Source of the DNA: Antedon mediterranea
Lineage: Eukaryota > Echinodermata > Crinoidea > Comatulida > Antedonidae
NCBI RefSeq assembly: GCF_964355755.1
Contig: NC_092670.1
Location: 30,553,795 to 30,617,794, forward strand
DNA: 64,000 nucleotides
Direction of reading: 5' to 3'
The notes beneath the pieces were generated by a model that worked only from the letters and a program-made list of their open reading frames with translations, did not search any database and was not told the origin of the DNA. The position numbers were made by a program, and so were the translations under genes. Positions 44,301 through 55,491 of the stretch are shown here, piece by piece. Numbering within the stretch: the stretch's first letter is position 1; every line of letters begins with the position of its first letter.

Positions 44301-44685
44301 TACTGAAATGTTTTGCACAATTTCAATTAACGTGTACACCTCTTGATATAATTTCTTCTTTGATTACATTACCTCCGTCTCTTGCCACTAATATCATCCT
44401 TCCGTATCGGCCTAGCGTTGTAAGGCGGTTAAAAGTTAGGCCTACGTTTTCATCATAAATAAAAACATCTTCAACAGCATTACGCTCGTCTCTAGATCGT
44501 CCGTCTCTAGGTGTAAACAATTTTTCAACATCTGTCTGTTTTTCGAGGTATATCATACCACAACCAAGTGTGATAGTAATTAAAACGGGTACAATTAAGA
44601 ACGGGATGGGATGACGAGAAATAAATTTGCCATAGCGTTTATAGAATGAAACAAGTCGTTTTTCTATGTAATCAATGTGCACCAT
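41381..44685 (-). CDS. Patched/PTCHD-like multipass membrane protein, one intron, one frameshift
   Basis: I choose the ATG at 44685 (MVHIDYIEKRL), just before a cytoplasmic helix and TM1 (FLIVPVLITITLGCGMIY). Exon 44685-43715 ends at an A/GTAAGT donor; the next exon starts at 43038 after TTTATAG, phase 1, joining ILILS to IGVDDMFIM. The protein, about 875 residues, has a large ectodomain, a sterol-sensing-type TM bundle with the Patched GVDD motif, a second ectodomain and a second bundle (GFSVDFSAHIAY), as in RND-related Patched proteins. A 1-nt gain near 44352-44360 (IKEE / LYQEVYTL) breaks the first exon, so this is either a pseudogene, a polymorphism or an assembly error. The stop is at 41381-41383. 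Confidence 0.85.
43039..43714 (-). other. Intron of the Patched-like gene (676 bp)
   Basis: Bounded by GTAAGTAAAT on the minus strand at 43714 and TTATATTTATAG at 43039. No coding content is recognised; ORFs extending into it are read-through. Confidence 0.85.
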
Positions 44686-44689
44686 CTTG

Positions 44690-45412
44690 ATGTATTGCAA
44701 CATAAATAATACGACTAGCTCTTTACTAGCAATCGTTTTGCGACGCAATGAGTCATAGCAATAAACACTCCACGATGACGTAAACACACAGACTAAAATA
44801 AAATGGGAAAATCCCGAACAGTTGGCGAGATTCCAAAGCCTGATGTGCATTATTCTACAATAAAAAATGTGTAGGCCTATTTGCTGAGACTATTAGACAA
44901 AAATATAATATTTATTTGTTATATTATGTTGGTGATAATAGATAATGTGTCACTAACCCTGTCTCATGCTTCTTCTTTCACTTGCACTGGCGTACCATGA
45001 TACTTCCATTATGTCTTTTACATTTTTTGTAGATTTAATTTTTCATTAATCGGGTTTTTTATGTTTAGTTTATGTTAGTTTTAAGGTTGGGATAATAAAC
45101 TGTGTTTACTTTTTGCTTACCCTTTTGCCATACTTAATATCTTTTTGCAATACAAGTTGATTACATCCTGTAATAATCCACATTTACTTGTTGAAAATAC
45201 TGATATTTTAATTTTTGCACTTTGATTAAAGTACTATTATGACGGATATTTTTTGGATTTTGTATTTTATGAATTACCAATTAATCAATGACCTATCAGA
45301 TAGGTGGTAATCTCCCATAACAGAGTTATTTTTTGTGAACCAGTTCACCCCTACTCGTGTACAATAGTGAACTGGGTTCTTTAGAGTGCACACGAATAAA
45401 ACGTTTAAACAT
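44690..45412. other. Intergenic DNA upstream of the Patched-like gene
   Basis: AT-rich sequence where the promoter of the minus-strand Patched-like gene would lie. No clear TATA or CpG cluster was seen. Confidence 0.5.
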
Positions 45413-45422
45413 ATGTAGATGA

Positions 45423-45752
45423 GGGTGCGTAGAAAGCGACGACCTCGAATTGGACGACCCCAACGACCCGGGCAACCTCGAATTGGACGACCTAGAATTG
45501 GACGACCCATAACACGAACCCGACGACCCCTATAATAGCCTAGGCCTAGCCTAGCCTAGGCCTAAGTATATGGTATAACATCCCGAAGCCGAACATAACC
45601 AAAGATCTTTCAACCATACCTTATATAATACTCGCAAGCAAGTAATTGATTGAAAAAATACAGAAATATCGCCATTTGATACTGAATGTGTCGACACGAA
45701 CAAACGAACAGATATGGAACGCCAAGAGTGCATCATTAAAACTGCATTCGAC
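45423..45752 (+). repeat. MULE left terminal inverted repeat
   Basis: It pairs with 49558-49884. Within it are cgaattggacgacc repeats (45449-45510), a cctaggcctagcctagccta patch and the inner end actgcattcgac. Confidence 0.9.
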
Positions 45753-45825
45753 TCGATTAGCACACGAAATATCATAAACATGGCAAACCAGGCCCCTTTT
45801 TCAGCGGCAGGTAAGGTTTGACCAT

Positions 45826-45895
45826 GGAGGTACTCCATGGTTTGACCAGCTCCATGGTTTGACCATTTTTATACCTCCATGGTTTGACCGTATAC
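45826..45895 (+). repeat. Short repeats of TCCATGGTTTGACC inside the MULE
   Basis: Three copies in about 70 bp, just inside the left TIR region, plus an inverted partial copy upstream. A related ccatggtttaaccatg lies at 49501-49516 inside the right TIR region. These may be subterminal transposase-binding repeats. Confidence 0.7.
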
Positions 45896-47498
45896 AATGC
45901 ATGTGTGAAATGTAAAGCTTTCTTATGGCCCCGCTTATGCAGTCGAGACGCAGAGTTGCGTGACCTCGAAATTATCACAATCTCGAAATTTGAATCGCCG
46001 CCATTGCTACCGGCGATCGAGAGAAAAAAGTTCTGAATTTCCGTGTAAAATTATGAGATTTTATTAACGATTTACAGGGTATTTTGTATTTATAAATAAT
46101 ATTTAAGGGATTTTACCTGTATAGAATTCAAAAATTCGATCATATTTAGCCTAGCCAAGTGAAAGTTTGTGGCGACCTTAGCGTAGGCTAGCGGCGACTG
46201 GCGTAGTGATGAGTAACTTTAGTCGAAAAAAATTTAATAACTCACTGAAAATCGTATGAACAGTCACGGATTTTAGGTATATGACGTAAATATATATTCC
46301 AAACATTTCTACCAAAGGAAATCGTTAAACTCTCTTGAAGAAAAAAACGGCTGGATTCGTTTGAGTGAAGCGAATGAATTCTGAAATAGCAGCCATTTTC
46401 CGACGAGAGAAATGACGTAATGGCAATAGCCTTACAGCACCAGACGGCTTAAAATGACGTCATGGCATTAGTCGTAGGGGAACCAGACTGCTTTTAATAA
46501 AAACTGTCAAGGTCCGACTGCATTACAGTATTTATGTGATTTAATTTTAAATTCCATTTATTATTGTTATTAATTAATAAATATTAATTTACAATGCACA
46601 ATCCATCACTGCAATCATCACACCACAAATTCTTCAAAAACTACATAATAAAAATAAAACACAAAGAAGAATTTTTTAAATTTATACTTTATTTTATTTC
46701 AACTCATAACTGTTGTATGATAAAAATTATCATTAACAAACTATCCTAAAATATACAAAAATGATTCTGGTAGAGTTATAAAACATTAAAAGTGTAATTT
46801 TAACTGAATGAATCTCTTTGGTATATTTTGGAGAACTGAGAAACATGTAACCTAATACAATTATGCAGCACGAATTTAAACATAAATACGATAACATTTA
46901 AAAAGACTAGATAGAAGTTAAATGCTGATAAAATAAATAAATATATATACTGTAATTATTATGCACTATACAATATTTACACTACCATGATGAAAGCTAT
47001 ACGGCAATATAACTGGAACAAATACTGGTTTATAAACTTATTTAAATTAGTTTGGATTAAGTAATTTCCAATAAAATGGAAATTGAATATAAAAACAAAA
47101 CAGAAACCAGCCACCTGCTGAAATTTCTTAAATTTTTGTTTTTAAATAGCACCTATATTATTATTATTGAAATTAATCCTAGACAATGCAGAATGTAACG
47201 AGATGTTTTTATTTTTTTATGGCAAAGTATTGGCATAAATACTTTCAAAATTATACTGCATGTAAAAATACTATTTTTATACTATTCTAAGACAAACAAA
47301 TCTAATTATTATAATATTATTAAATAAAATCAAATATATCATATAGTTCTATAACTTATTTACATAGCACACATATTAAACTTGATATAAATTGGCGTAG
47401 TAAATGCACATGAAAGTTGGTTCACAACAGTAAGCAGACATTCTGGCTTGATACGGTATGCTGACTAATTGAGGTGATCAAACGCTGGCATCCAAACA

Positions 47499-48303
47499 CC
47501 TGCAAAATAAAATGAAAATATTACAGTATCATTGTATACTTCCTTTATAGGTTTATTTTAGTACATCTGGTGAGCTTGGTACCATCGATTTCTGGCCGAG
47601 TGTTGAACACTCCAGCTGGCCTAGCATCAGCATAATAGCCTGGGCAGGAGCCGGCTGACTGGCTCTTCTCTGACTAGCTGCTAGGTCTAGATAGTATGCT
47701 CTACAGCTGGGACTAGGCCTAGGTGCATATAATAAAAAAAATTACAAATTTAGTTCCAATAGCATAGGGTAATTACTAATAGTTCAATCCGTACGAAATA
47801 ACTATATAGGAAACTTCTAACCAGATCGGCCTAGCTAGCCCTAGTGGACAGTTGATCCGCCCTACTACTAGTTACAGTAGGCCGGCCCTATTTCTATATA
47901 CAGACCGAAATCTCAATGTATTTTATTCAGTTTATAATTACAAATTTCCCCAAAATATAACTTCAAATAACATTATAATTGCGTGATAATCAATAAATAG
48001 TCGATCAAAACCTAATATGTCAAACCAAAGCCCCGTGATTGGTAAAGATTGATCTGTTAAAGCACAGGCGCTATCTACGATATAGCTAAGGAATACATAC
48101 AAAGATGGCGGCGGCCCGAAAAAAGTGACTGCTCAACTTGCACTAAATTTTAATAGTTCTCATGAATGAACAGGGCCAAATCTTTCTCAGAATATGTATT
48201 ATATGTGTATTGAACACATACTAGAATGTTATTAATTTTGGCTTGTGAAGAAAAAATCGGCTGGTTTGTTTCAAACCAAAACAAACCAGAATCAAAACTT
48301 ACC
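47499..48303 (-). other. Possible two-exon transcript remnant inside the MULE
   Basis: On minus, a good donor lies at 48303 (CGTGAG/GTAAGTTTTG) and a good acceptor at 47499 (TTTTATTTTGCAG/GTGTTTGG), followed by a short open stretch. On plus, an ATG at about 48338 opens MDADLNVRPFIRKK and reaches a donor-like G/GTAAGC (about 48410). An AAGATGGCGGC YY1-like site lies near 48104. This resembles a bidirectional promoter with first exons, perhaps captured from a host gene. No family recognised. Confidence 0.3.
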
Positions 48304-48627
48304 TCACGTGAGCCCTCGACAGCTACGATTTCGAAAAATGGACGCCGATTTAAATGTCCGTCCTTTTATACGAAAAAAAGTCGGCGGGAAGATTCTTTCT
48401 ATATTTGGTAAGCCTTTACCATATTTGGCAAGTGAATTAGGTTCCTGATTGGTGAAATTTTACTGGATTTCTGAAGGCTCTTCCATGCAAAAATTCATCG
48501 CGGTTCGTCGCTAAGTGTAAACAATTTCTACTTCCTAGTATAAAAATGGCGCATGCGCAGGGGAAAATTAGCGATTTAACGGTCATTTGAGCACTCTGCG
48601 TCTCGACTGTATGGCCCTCCCCATGCA

Positions 48628-49429
48628 GGATTAGGCCAAGTTGAGCCGCCGACAAGTTGAGGCGCCGCCAGAAAAACGTTATTTTCTATGAAACGCCAAA
48701 TGCTTACTTTCGCCGGTGCTCGTTTCTATTTAATAGAAGTTCTATTTATATTAATTATTAGATATAACGATGTATATTCCAAAGTTTATATATCACGGTT
48801 TTTAGTATATATTATTAAATATTATAATTAAAGAGAAATAATTATGAATATCTGACTTGTATTGTAGATTCCAAAATATAAGGCCTAAAACCTGACCGAA
48901 AATGATCGTTTTTAGCCAAAAAATGACGTAAACATGTTGCCCTCTCAGGCGGCAGTTGAAGTAAAATAATTGCATAAAATCACCGTTTTTTAGTAAAATA
49001 TTTTGTGTATTAACATTGTAAAATTCAATAAAATATGATATTAAAAGATAGTAAATAAAAAATAATTATTATTTAACCTCATTCGAAGAATATCAATACT
49101 CTATTAGTCCTGAGAGACAACGTGATTTTACGTGGTAGGCATACACGCGAGAAAAATATTATGGAGTGCACTGCATTTTTACCTTGAAAGATTAAAAACA
49201 ATTAAATTATTAAATATGACTACTTTCCTTTGCTGTTTCAAACCAACAAAATTGTAGTATGTAATTATTATTTATTTTCATGACACAATAAACCTAAAGA
49301 CCATGAACTTATGTAGGGCCTACTAGGACACCACTCTATCACTACGCGAAATGTCGTAAAAGACGCACTGGCCGTTTCATAGAAATTACCGGCGGCTCAA
49401 CTTGTCGGCGGCCCAACCGGTCATATCCC
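48628..49429. mobile_element. 802-bp hAT-like non-autonomous element nested in the MULE
   Basis: CCCATGCA at 48620-48627 and 49430-49437 forms an 8-bp duplication. The ends share about 50-bp imperfect inverted repeats containing GCCGCCGACAAGTTGAG and TTTCTATGAAACG. The interior is AT-rich without ORFs. An 8-bp duplication fits hAT-type transposons; the termini do not clearly match the hAT consensus. Confidence 0.75.
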
Positions 49430-49557
49430 CCCATGCACATGTTACGCTGCTTGGTAGGCCTATAATGTTCGTTATAAGAAGACGAGATGTAATTATACGT
49501 CCATGGTTTAACCATGTATTGTATAATATTTATTTCTTTTTAATTTATTTTTAATAT

Positions 49558-49884
49558 GTCAAATGCAGTTTTAATGATGCACTCTTGGCGTTCCATATCT
49601 TTTCGTTTGTTCGTGTCGACACAATCAGTTTCAAATGGCGATATTTCTGTATTTTTTCAATCAATTGCTTGCTTGCGAGTATTATATAATAAGGTATAGT
49701 TTAAAGATCTTTGGCTATGTTCGGCTTTGGGATGTTATTCCACACTTAGGCCTAGGCTAGGCTAGGCTAGGCTATAGGGGTCGTCGGTTTCGTGTTATGG
49801 GTCGTTCAATTCGAGGTCGTTCAATTCGAGGTCGCCCGGGTCGTTGGGGTCGTCCAATTCGAGGTCGTCGCTTTCTACACACCC
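49558..49884 (-). repeat. MULE right terminal inverted repeat
   Basis: Reverse complement of 45423-45752, with a few indels. It ends CTACACACCC followed by the ATGTAGATGA duplication. Confidence 0.9.
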
Positions 49885-49894
49885 ATGTAGATGA

Positions 49895-52480
49895 TGCCTT
49901 TTAATGGAATATTTCTATGTGTTTTGTAGTTCAGCCCCAATTATTCTAAATTATTATAGGAATACAACAGCAAAATTCTATTCAACTGTTGCTTCCTGAT
50001 ATTCCATACAATTCGTCTACTGGGTAAGAATAGATATGGTGTTTTGTTTCAAATAATTGTACCTCTAGTCACTAGCATACGAGAACAATAAAACCAGAAT
50101 TACTAAATTTAAAACAATTACAAAAAGGTGAGTATCATCATCATTTATGATAGTTTTAATTTTTTTGCAGCACCAGTTTATTATAAATATTTACTATATT
50201 TACTACTTTTTTTAATACCAATGCATTTTTTAGCTTCTGTTGTTACTTTTTTTTAAATTTTATTTTATCAACCAATAGCTAAAATACTCTGTACGAGAGT
50301 ATGATAAAATAACTTTACATTTTTGTTATCCATTTTCATTGCAACAAGACACGTCTAGGGTAATAGTAATATGAGCAGTTTGCTGTTAATTCGCCTTTAT
50401 CTACAGATACCTTTGGAACAATCGAGTGGAGATAAGTGCAGCCTGTTGCTGAACCCATCTGGTTCCGTTGCTTTGTTATCTTAGAAAATAATCACCTAAT
50501 ATTACATTCATCTATCATAATTCTTTCTACATCTTAATCGTTAATCTCAATTTAATTTATTTGTGAAATAATAAATGAAATAATGAAAGCCGTTTTTATT
50601 ACAATATGTTTTTTAATTCATTAAAGACCCCTTTAAAAAAAACAATTTTTATGGCAAGATCATGTCACCTCAAAAGGTGATGTAGGCCTACACTGTTAGA
50701 ATTATAGTCGTATCATTAAATTACCATTGTTCAAACACGTCCCAGTTGGTTGATTCAGTAAAATGGTGAATTATTGTCAAAACAGCCGCGCAATTCAGCT
50801 ATCGCTTCTTCATTCCATTCGGAATTTCCTAATTACGGAAATAGCTTAATATCCTCCTTCAACGTTTTCATAGCAAAGATCAAGATGGCGTCGTTTCTTG
50901 TGGGTTTATCATATTGCATATACGAGGGTAGAGTAAAATGCATTATGCACTTTGAAATATTCTATTTTAAGATGTTAGCATTGGGATAGTTTGTCTCGAG
51001 ACAGTTACTTCTTTTATAATTTTGTCGTTCGCAATTGTGGCGTTTTGGATGTATATTTAACATTAATGTTGCTAAAATCCCTGAAAAGATAACAGGGCCG
51101 CAAACCTACGACGATAAGTAATTCGGTATCTGGAGTAAAAAGTCTTTTTTTAACTGTCCAGTTACGTATACGTTACCACACCATTGGCTATTAATGCATA
51201 CTCTATACCGCCTTTCGATTTCCCTAATTGTATATACCTTATAAAGATTAAACTCATAATTAGATTCAGGAAAGAAAAAAAAATAAATGCACAAAACCAA
51301 CTGAAAGAAAAATGTAAAAATACAATATTGTTGAAACATTGCTTGTCCTTTTCAATGTAATGACATCTACACTTATTCCTCCAGTAGGTACTTTTAGTTT
51401 TAACTTTTTCTACATTTGTGTTGTTTATGGTGATCGGATCAATCCTATGTTGCCCTCTGCGAAAGTAAAACATAATTTATTTTGTCTTTTTAATATTAAT
51501 ATTACGATAGCTATTTTTGCACAAGTCATTTCATTGCACCAGCTAATTCAATTATACTATACTTAACTAAAACATAATAAATAGTAAATATGTTTAATGT
51601 AAGGTATATCATGTTAATGAATACTCTATTTACAGTTATACATTAGTAGTACCAGACTGGTATTTAAATATTTAACATTTTGGTACGTGAAGCTTGTTTT
51701 ATATAGCTTTTGCAACACATGTCAAATATTTCATTTACTTTATTAACAATTACTGGTTGCGTCCCAGTAGGAAGACTAGTGTCACTTCCTAGGTTAGTAA
51801 TACAGTACTATAAATATATAACATACATATAATCTTTAACATATCAAACTCTTGTTCATAAAAAAATATCACAAGTATGTGTATTTTGCAATTATTTAAG
51901 TCGTTTCCATTGAAAATCATTAGGAAATTGTATTTTTGTCATAAATCAACTTTCTTTACGACGCTTTGTAAACAAACCTCTAACCCGAATCACGTCATGT
52001 TTGCTACCTATCTGTTGTAAACAAACCTCTAACCCGAATCACGTCATGTTTGCTACCTATCTGTTCGAAAGTATATCAGCTACCATAATATTTTGTTCTT
52101 TCTTTTTTTTAATCTAGCCAATGGAAATTGGTTTTTATTAAGGTGTTAAGTTGATGAAATTTCTAACAAGAATTTGTGAATCCTTAACTGTGATTGGCTA
52201 TAGAAATAATTTACGCTCTCTGAAACAGCTTGATTTCCATTTCCCCGTAACTTTAACGATCGACAATAAAAAATGTCCGGAAATCATGATATTCTATCCC
52301 TCAGTTTACTAAACGATTTAATATTTACTACTACGGTTATGTACAATAGAGGTAGGCATATTTATGGTGTTTATAGAGCGCCCCCGGCTCTATGAGATTC
52401 AAACATATTAGTTAACTAAGTAGTAAGTAAGTACTAAGTAGCTCAGCTAAACGTTCACCTTTACAACAATGTGGTTTCGC
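49895..52480. other. Intergenic DNA, no supported gene
   Basis: AT-rich spacer with only short ORFs. The one clear feature is the 49-bp tandem duplication at 51967-52064. Confidence 0.55.
51967..52064 (+). repeat. Perfect 49-bp tandem duplication
   Basis: tgtaaacaaacctctaaccc and following sequence up to ctacctatctgt occurs twice head to tail, identical, so the duplication is recent. Confidence 0.95.
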
Positions 52481-53260
52481 AAGTGGTTAACTACCCCCTA
52501 GGTGATGGAAAAAGAGAAAAGGTTAAAAGAGTAGTTCTTAGGAACGAATATGAATGTGGTGGTGTTAAAGTGCCTGACTTTAAAAATATCTTGGCTTAAC
52601 AATGATGATTCAAAGTGGAAATGTCTGCCAAACTCGTATTTCAATAGAATAGCCCCAAAAGATATTATTGAAAACATATAATTATATTGATAAGAAAAAT
52701 ACTATTTTTAAAGCCATACCCGATTTCTATAAATCTATACTATGTATTTTAGTCAAACTTAATTGTGGTATGACTAAACGTCAATTATGTTATGATGATA
52801 TATTACATCAACAACTTTGGTATAACAAAATTTTATACAATGACATATCATTATTTTTTAGAAACTGGATAAGGTCAGGTGTGCGAAATATTAATGATAT
52901 TGTAATTGAGAATAGGTTCATTAACGCAAATGAATTACTTGATATGCTTAGGTACAACTCAAACTGGATTGAAGAATGGCAAATTGTATTAAACGCAATT
53001 CCAAAAGATTGGAAAGAGAAGTGGGAAATTAACATATTTTAACATAGAGAACGATTGGTCTCTAACATGGAAATAAACTTAAACAGTTGAATATCAAACT
53101 ACTGCATTGTATAACACCTACCAAAAGAAGGCTCTTAAAATGGAAAATAAGTAACACAGATACTTGCTTACAATGCAACGTATTAGAGGATGATGCCCAT
53201 TTCTTTATGAATGCACTGAAGTAAAACCCTTATGGGATTATATTAACGTTTACACCATAC
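52480..53260 (+). pseudogene. L1/Tx1-like LINE ORF2 C-terminal remnant
   Basis: Pieces in several frames read ECGGVKVPDFKNIL (about 52555), then a 124-codon open stretch (52668-53042) with LWYNKILYNDISLFFRNW and IPKDWKEKWEINIF, then TPTKRRLLKWKISNTDTCLQ and a CxxC..DDxxHF finger near 53160-53215. This order is that of the region after the reverse transcriptase in L1/Tx1-group elements. The RT core is absent, and frameshifts separate the parts. Confidence 0.7.
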
Positions 53261-54045
53261 ATAAATTTGGGATCGAGACAAAATATTAAAACATTGTGCT
53301 AGGTACAGGAAACAATTATGTCGACCACATGTTTTCTATTGGATGTATCTGCGTTTACAAAGCACATACGGTACTTTAAAAAAAGGAAAACCAAATGGAC
53401 CGGATCACTGTCTCGTCTTTTTATGGCGAAAAAAAAATAGATCTTACCTTAACCGCCTGTTATAATTTACATTTATGTGAATCTGATTATTTAAAATATG
53501 TATGCATGAGTTATGTACTACAGGTATAAAAATACAGATATTTACATCATATTGTTGTATAATACCCATAGGCAGTTTCATTTGTTCTTATATGAAGTAT
53601 GAATAAAAAAAAAATTGTATAAATTAATATTGAAAACAAAAAATAAACGTAACGCAACATAAGTAACGCACGAGAAGATAAGCAAACAAATATAACGATG
53701 AGACATAAAACTAAACACAAGAGTAAGAAAAGCATTTTTAATATTTTTGTTTATTTTTTATATTCGTATTTTAAAATAATGTATATAGTCTGTATATAGG
53801 GTATAAATGAATTACGAAAAATATATAGAAAAAATACATACCGAAAACAATTATTTAACATTAGTAAATGTATCTTTTACAGTAGGCCTACATTATTAGT
53901 TAAGTGTTTATAATTTTAGATGTTGAGAATTATAGAACAAAACAATATTAGAAAATTATGAAAAAAGGTGGATAACAGAAAAGAAATATTATTGTTCTGA
54001 TTCTAAGAACAGTAACATTGATAAAATCACATAATGTAAAATATA
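53261..54045. other. AT-rich DNA, no gene seen
   Basis: Probably the 3' flank of the L1-like remnant followed by unique sequence with TA-rich tracts. Confidence 0.5.
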
Positions 54046-54059
54046 TTATATATATATAT

Positions 54060-54200
54060 ATATAAATCCAAAGGCAAATTACTGAAAAAATGACAATGCT
54101 GTGGGTATCAGTGGCTGGATCTCAATGGAGATACAACACAAAAAAAAGCGAAAAGCTAAATCAAAACGATAAATAAACAGCCAGAAAAGTTACACTAGCC
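54060..54200 (+). repeat. Dispersed repeat, copy 2 (copy 1 at 31576)
   Basis: Nearly identical to 31576-31712, also preceded by a TA run; this copy continues with actagcccttcatcagtgtt. It may be one transposon family's end. Confidence 0.9.
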
Positions 54201-54229
54201 CTTCATCAGTGTTCAAAAGTATTATATAT

Positions 54230-55200
54230 AAACCAAACAAAAGTGAGAATAACAATGTTATTATTATTATTAGAAAAAATTGTATTAATCTGTTGAAGAT
54301 GAAATGAATACATAGTACCGGTAGGACAAATATCTCATAGGACAACTAACCTTAACCCTCCCCAATCCATTTTATCAGCGCCCCTGTTTACCATGCTTGC
54401 AAAAGAATATTAACAACCGGTAGAGGTAAATTAATTACTACTTTTGTCATATTTTATTACCTTTGCATTTTCTTTATCCTATTTTGAGGAGTGAACATGA
54501 GTAGAAAACAGTGAAAAGGTTACAATTGTAGGCATATGATGCAGATATGGAGATGGTGTGGCAGGTCCACGGGAAATATGGCGTATGTTGAAGGAGATTA
54601 GAGACTGTACAACAATCATCCCGCAGAGCGATTTGACAAATCGTCATTCTTTTTTCCTGATAATAAATAAAAGAAAAGTAAATTGTACACAGAACGTGGC
54701 GGTTACCTGAAGCAAGATCATTTTATGCTTGATCGCTTTCACAGCTGTTTCAACTAGTGTTAAGATATTGGAAAAAGTCAAGCGCCCTCAGTGTTTGCAG
54801 ACGAAGCTCCCCGAGTCGTGCGAACATATAATTTTTGTTTACAAACCATTATTTTTCGCTATCGTGACTTTTTATGTAGTAAACACATTTTATACAAAAC
54901 CAAACGATTAAAAAAAAAGTGTATGTTCAATTTTATTGTTTCTTTACTATAAATTAATAAATAAACGACGATATTGTCCATTTTACTGAAATAATCTCCC
55001 GCACATAAACCATGGAAGTCGAGATGAACTGTGTAATGAAATAGTATACAATCGTAAGAAGAAAATATCATTGTATTCTTTACTTATTTTTTGGATATAA
55101 TTCATTTTTTTTTTTAAAGAACGAATTAGAATATAGTCAATCTTTATTATATAAACAAAATAATACAATTATACATTGTTATTGTTATCGGCGAGAAAAC
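54230..55200. other. Intergenic DNA, no supported gene
   Basis: Low-complexity AT-rich sequence with short ORFs only; nothing recognised. Confidence 0.5.
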
Positions 55201-55475
55201 GGCTTAGAATGTGCGTTGACGCCCGCGATGACCGTGACAGTAAAGTTGGCCTAGAATGAAGCTAGGCCGAAACATAGAAAATTCGTAATAGTAAAACCTT
55301 TAATTATCCTACGCCAGTAAGGCAAAAGGCACACCACAATAAAGACCGGACACGTAAGACTCAAGTAGAATAAGATCTTTATTCGTCAAAACCAAATATC
55401 ACAACAATAACATAACAACCAGCGGCCATGATATATGTGTCAACCCAGATAGGGGGCGCTAGACTGGCGTAATCA

Positions 55476-55491
55476 TTTTTTTTCTCTTCTC
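55476..55491 (-). promoter_or_regulatory. Polypurine tract before the candidate 3' LTR
   Basis: On minus this reads AGAAGAGAAAAAAAA directly before TGATTACGCC, as expected for plus-strand priming next to a 3' LTR. The putative LTR contains AATAAAGATC near 55376-55385. Its far end is not defined without a second LTR. Confidence 0.5.

Larger units (their letters stand above)
45423..49884. mobile_element. Mutator-like element (4,462 bp) with 330-bp TIRs and 10-bp target duplication
   Basis: Arms 45423-45752 and 49558-49884 are inverted copies, beginning GGGTGYGTAGAAAGCGACGA and containing repeated GAATTGGACGACC blocks. Identical ATGTAGATGA flanks (45413-45422 and 49885-49894) form a 10-bp duplication. 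Long TIRs, a GGG start and a 9-11 bp duplication are the hallmarks of MULE/Mutator elements. The interior has no transposase ORF, so it is non-autonomous. It holds AT-rich DNA (46.6-47.4 kb), possible captured exons and a nested 802-bp element. Confidence 0.85.
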
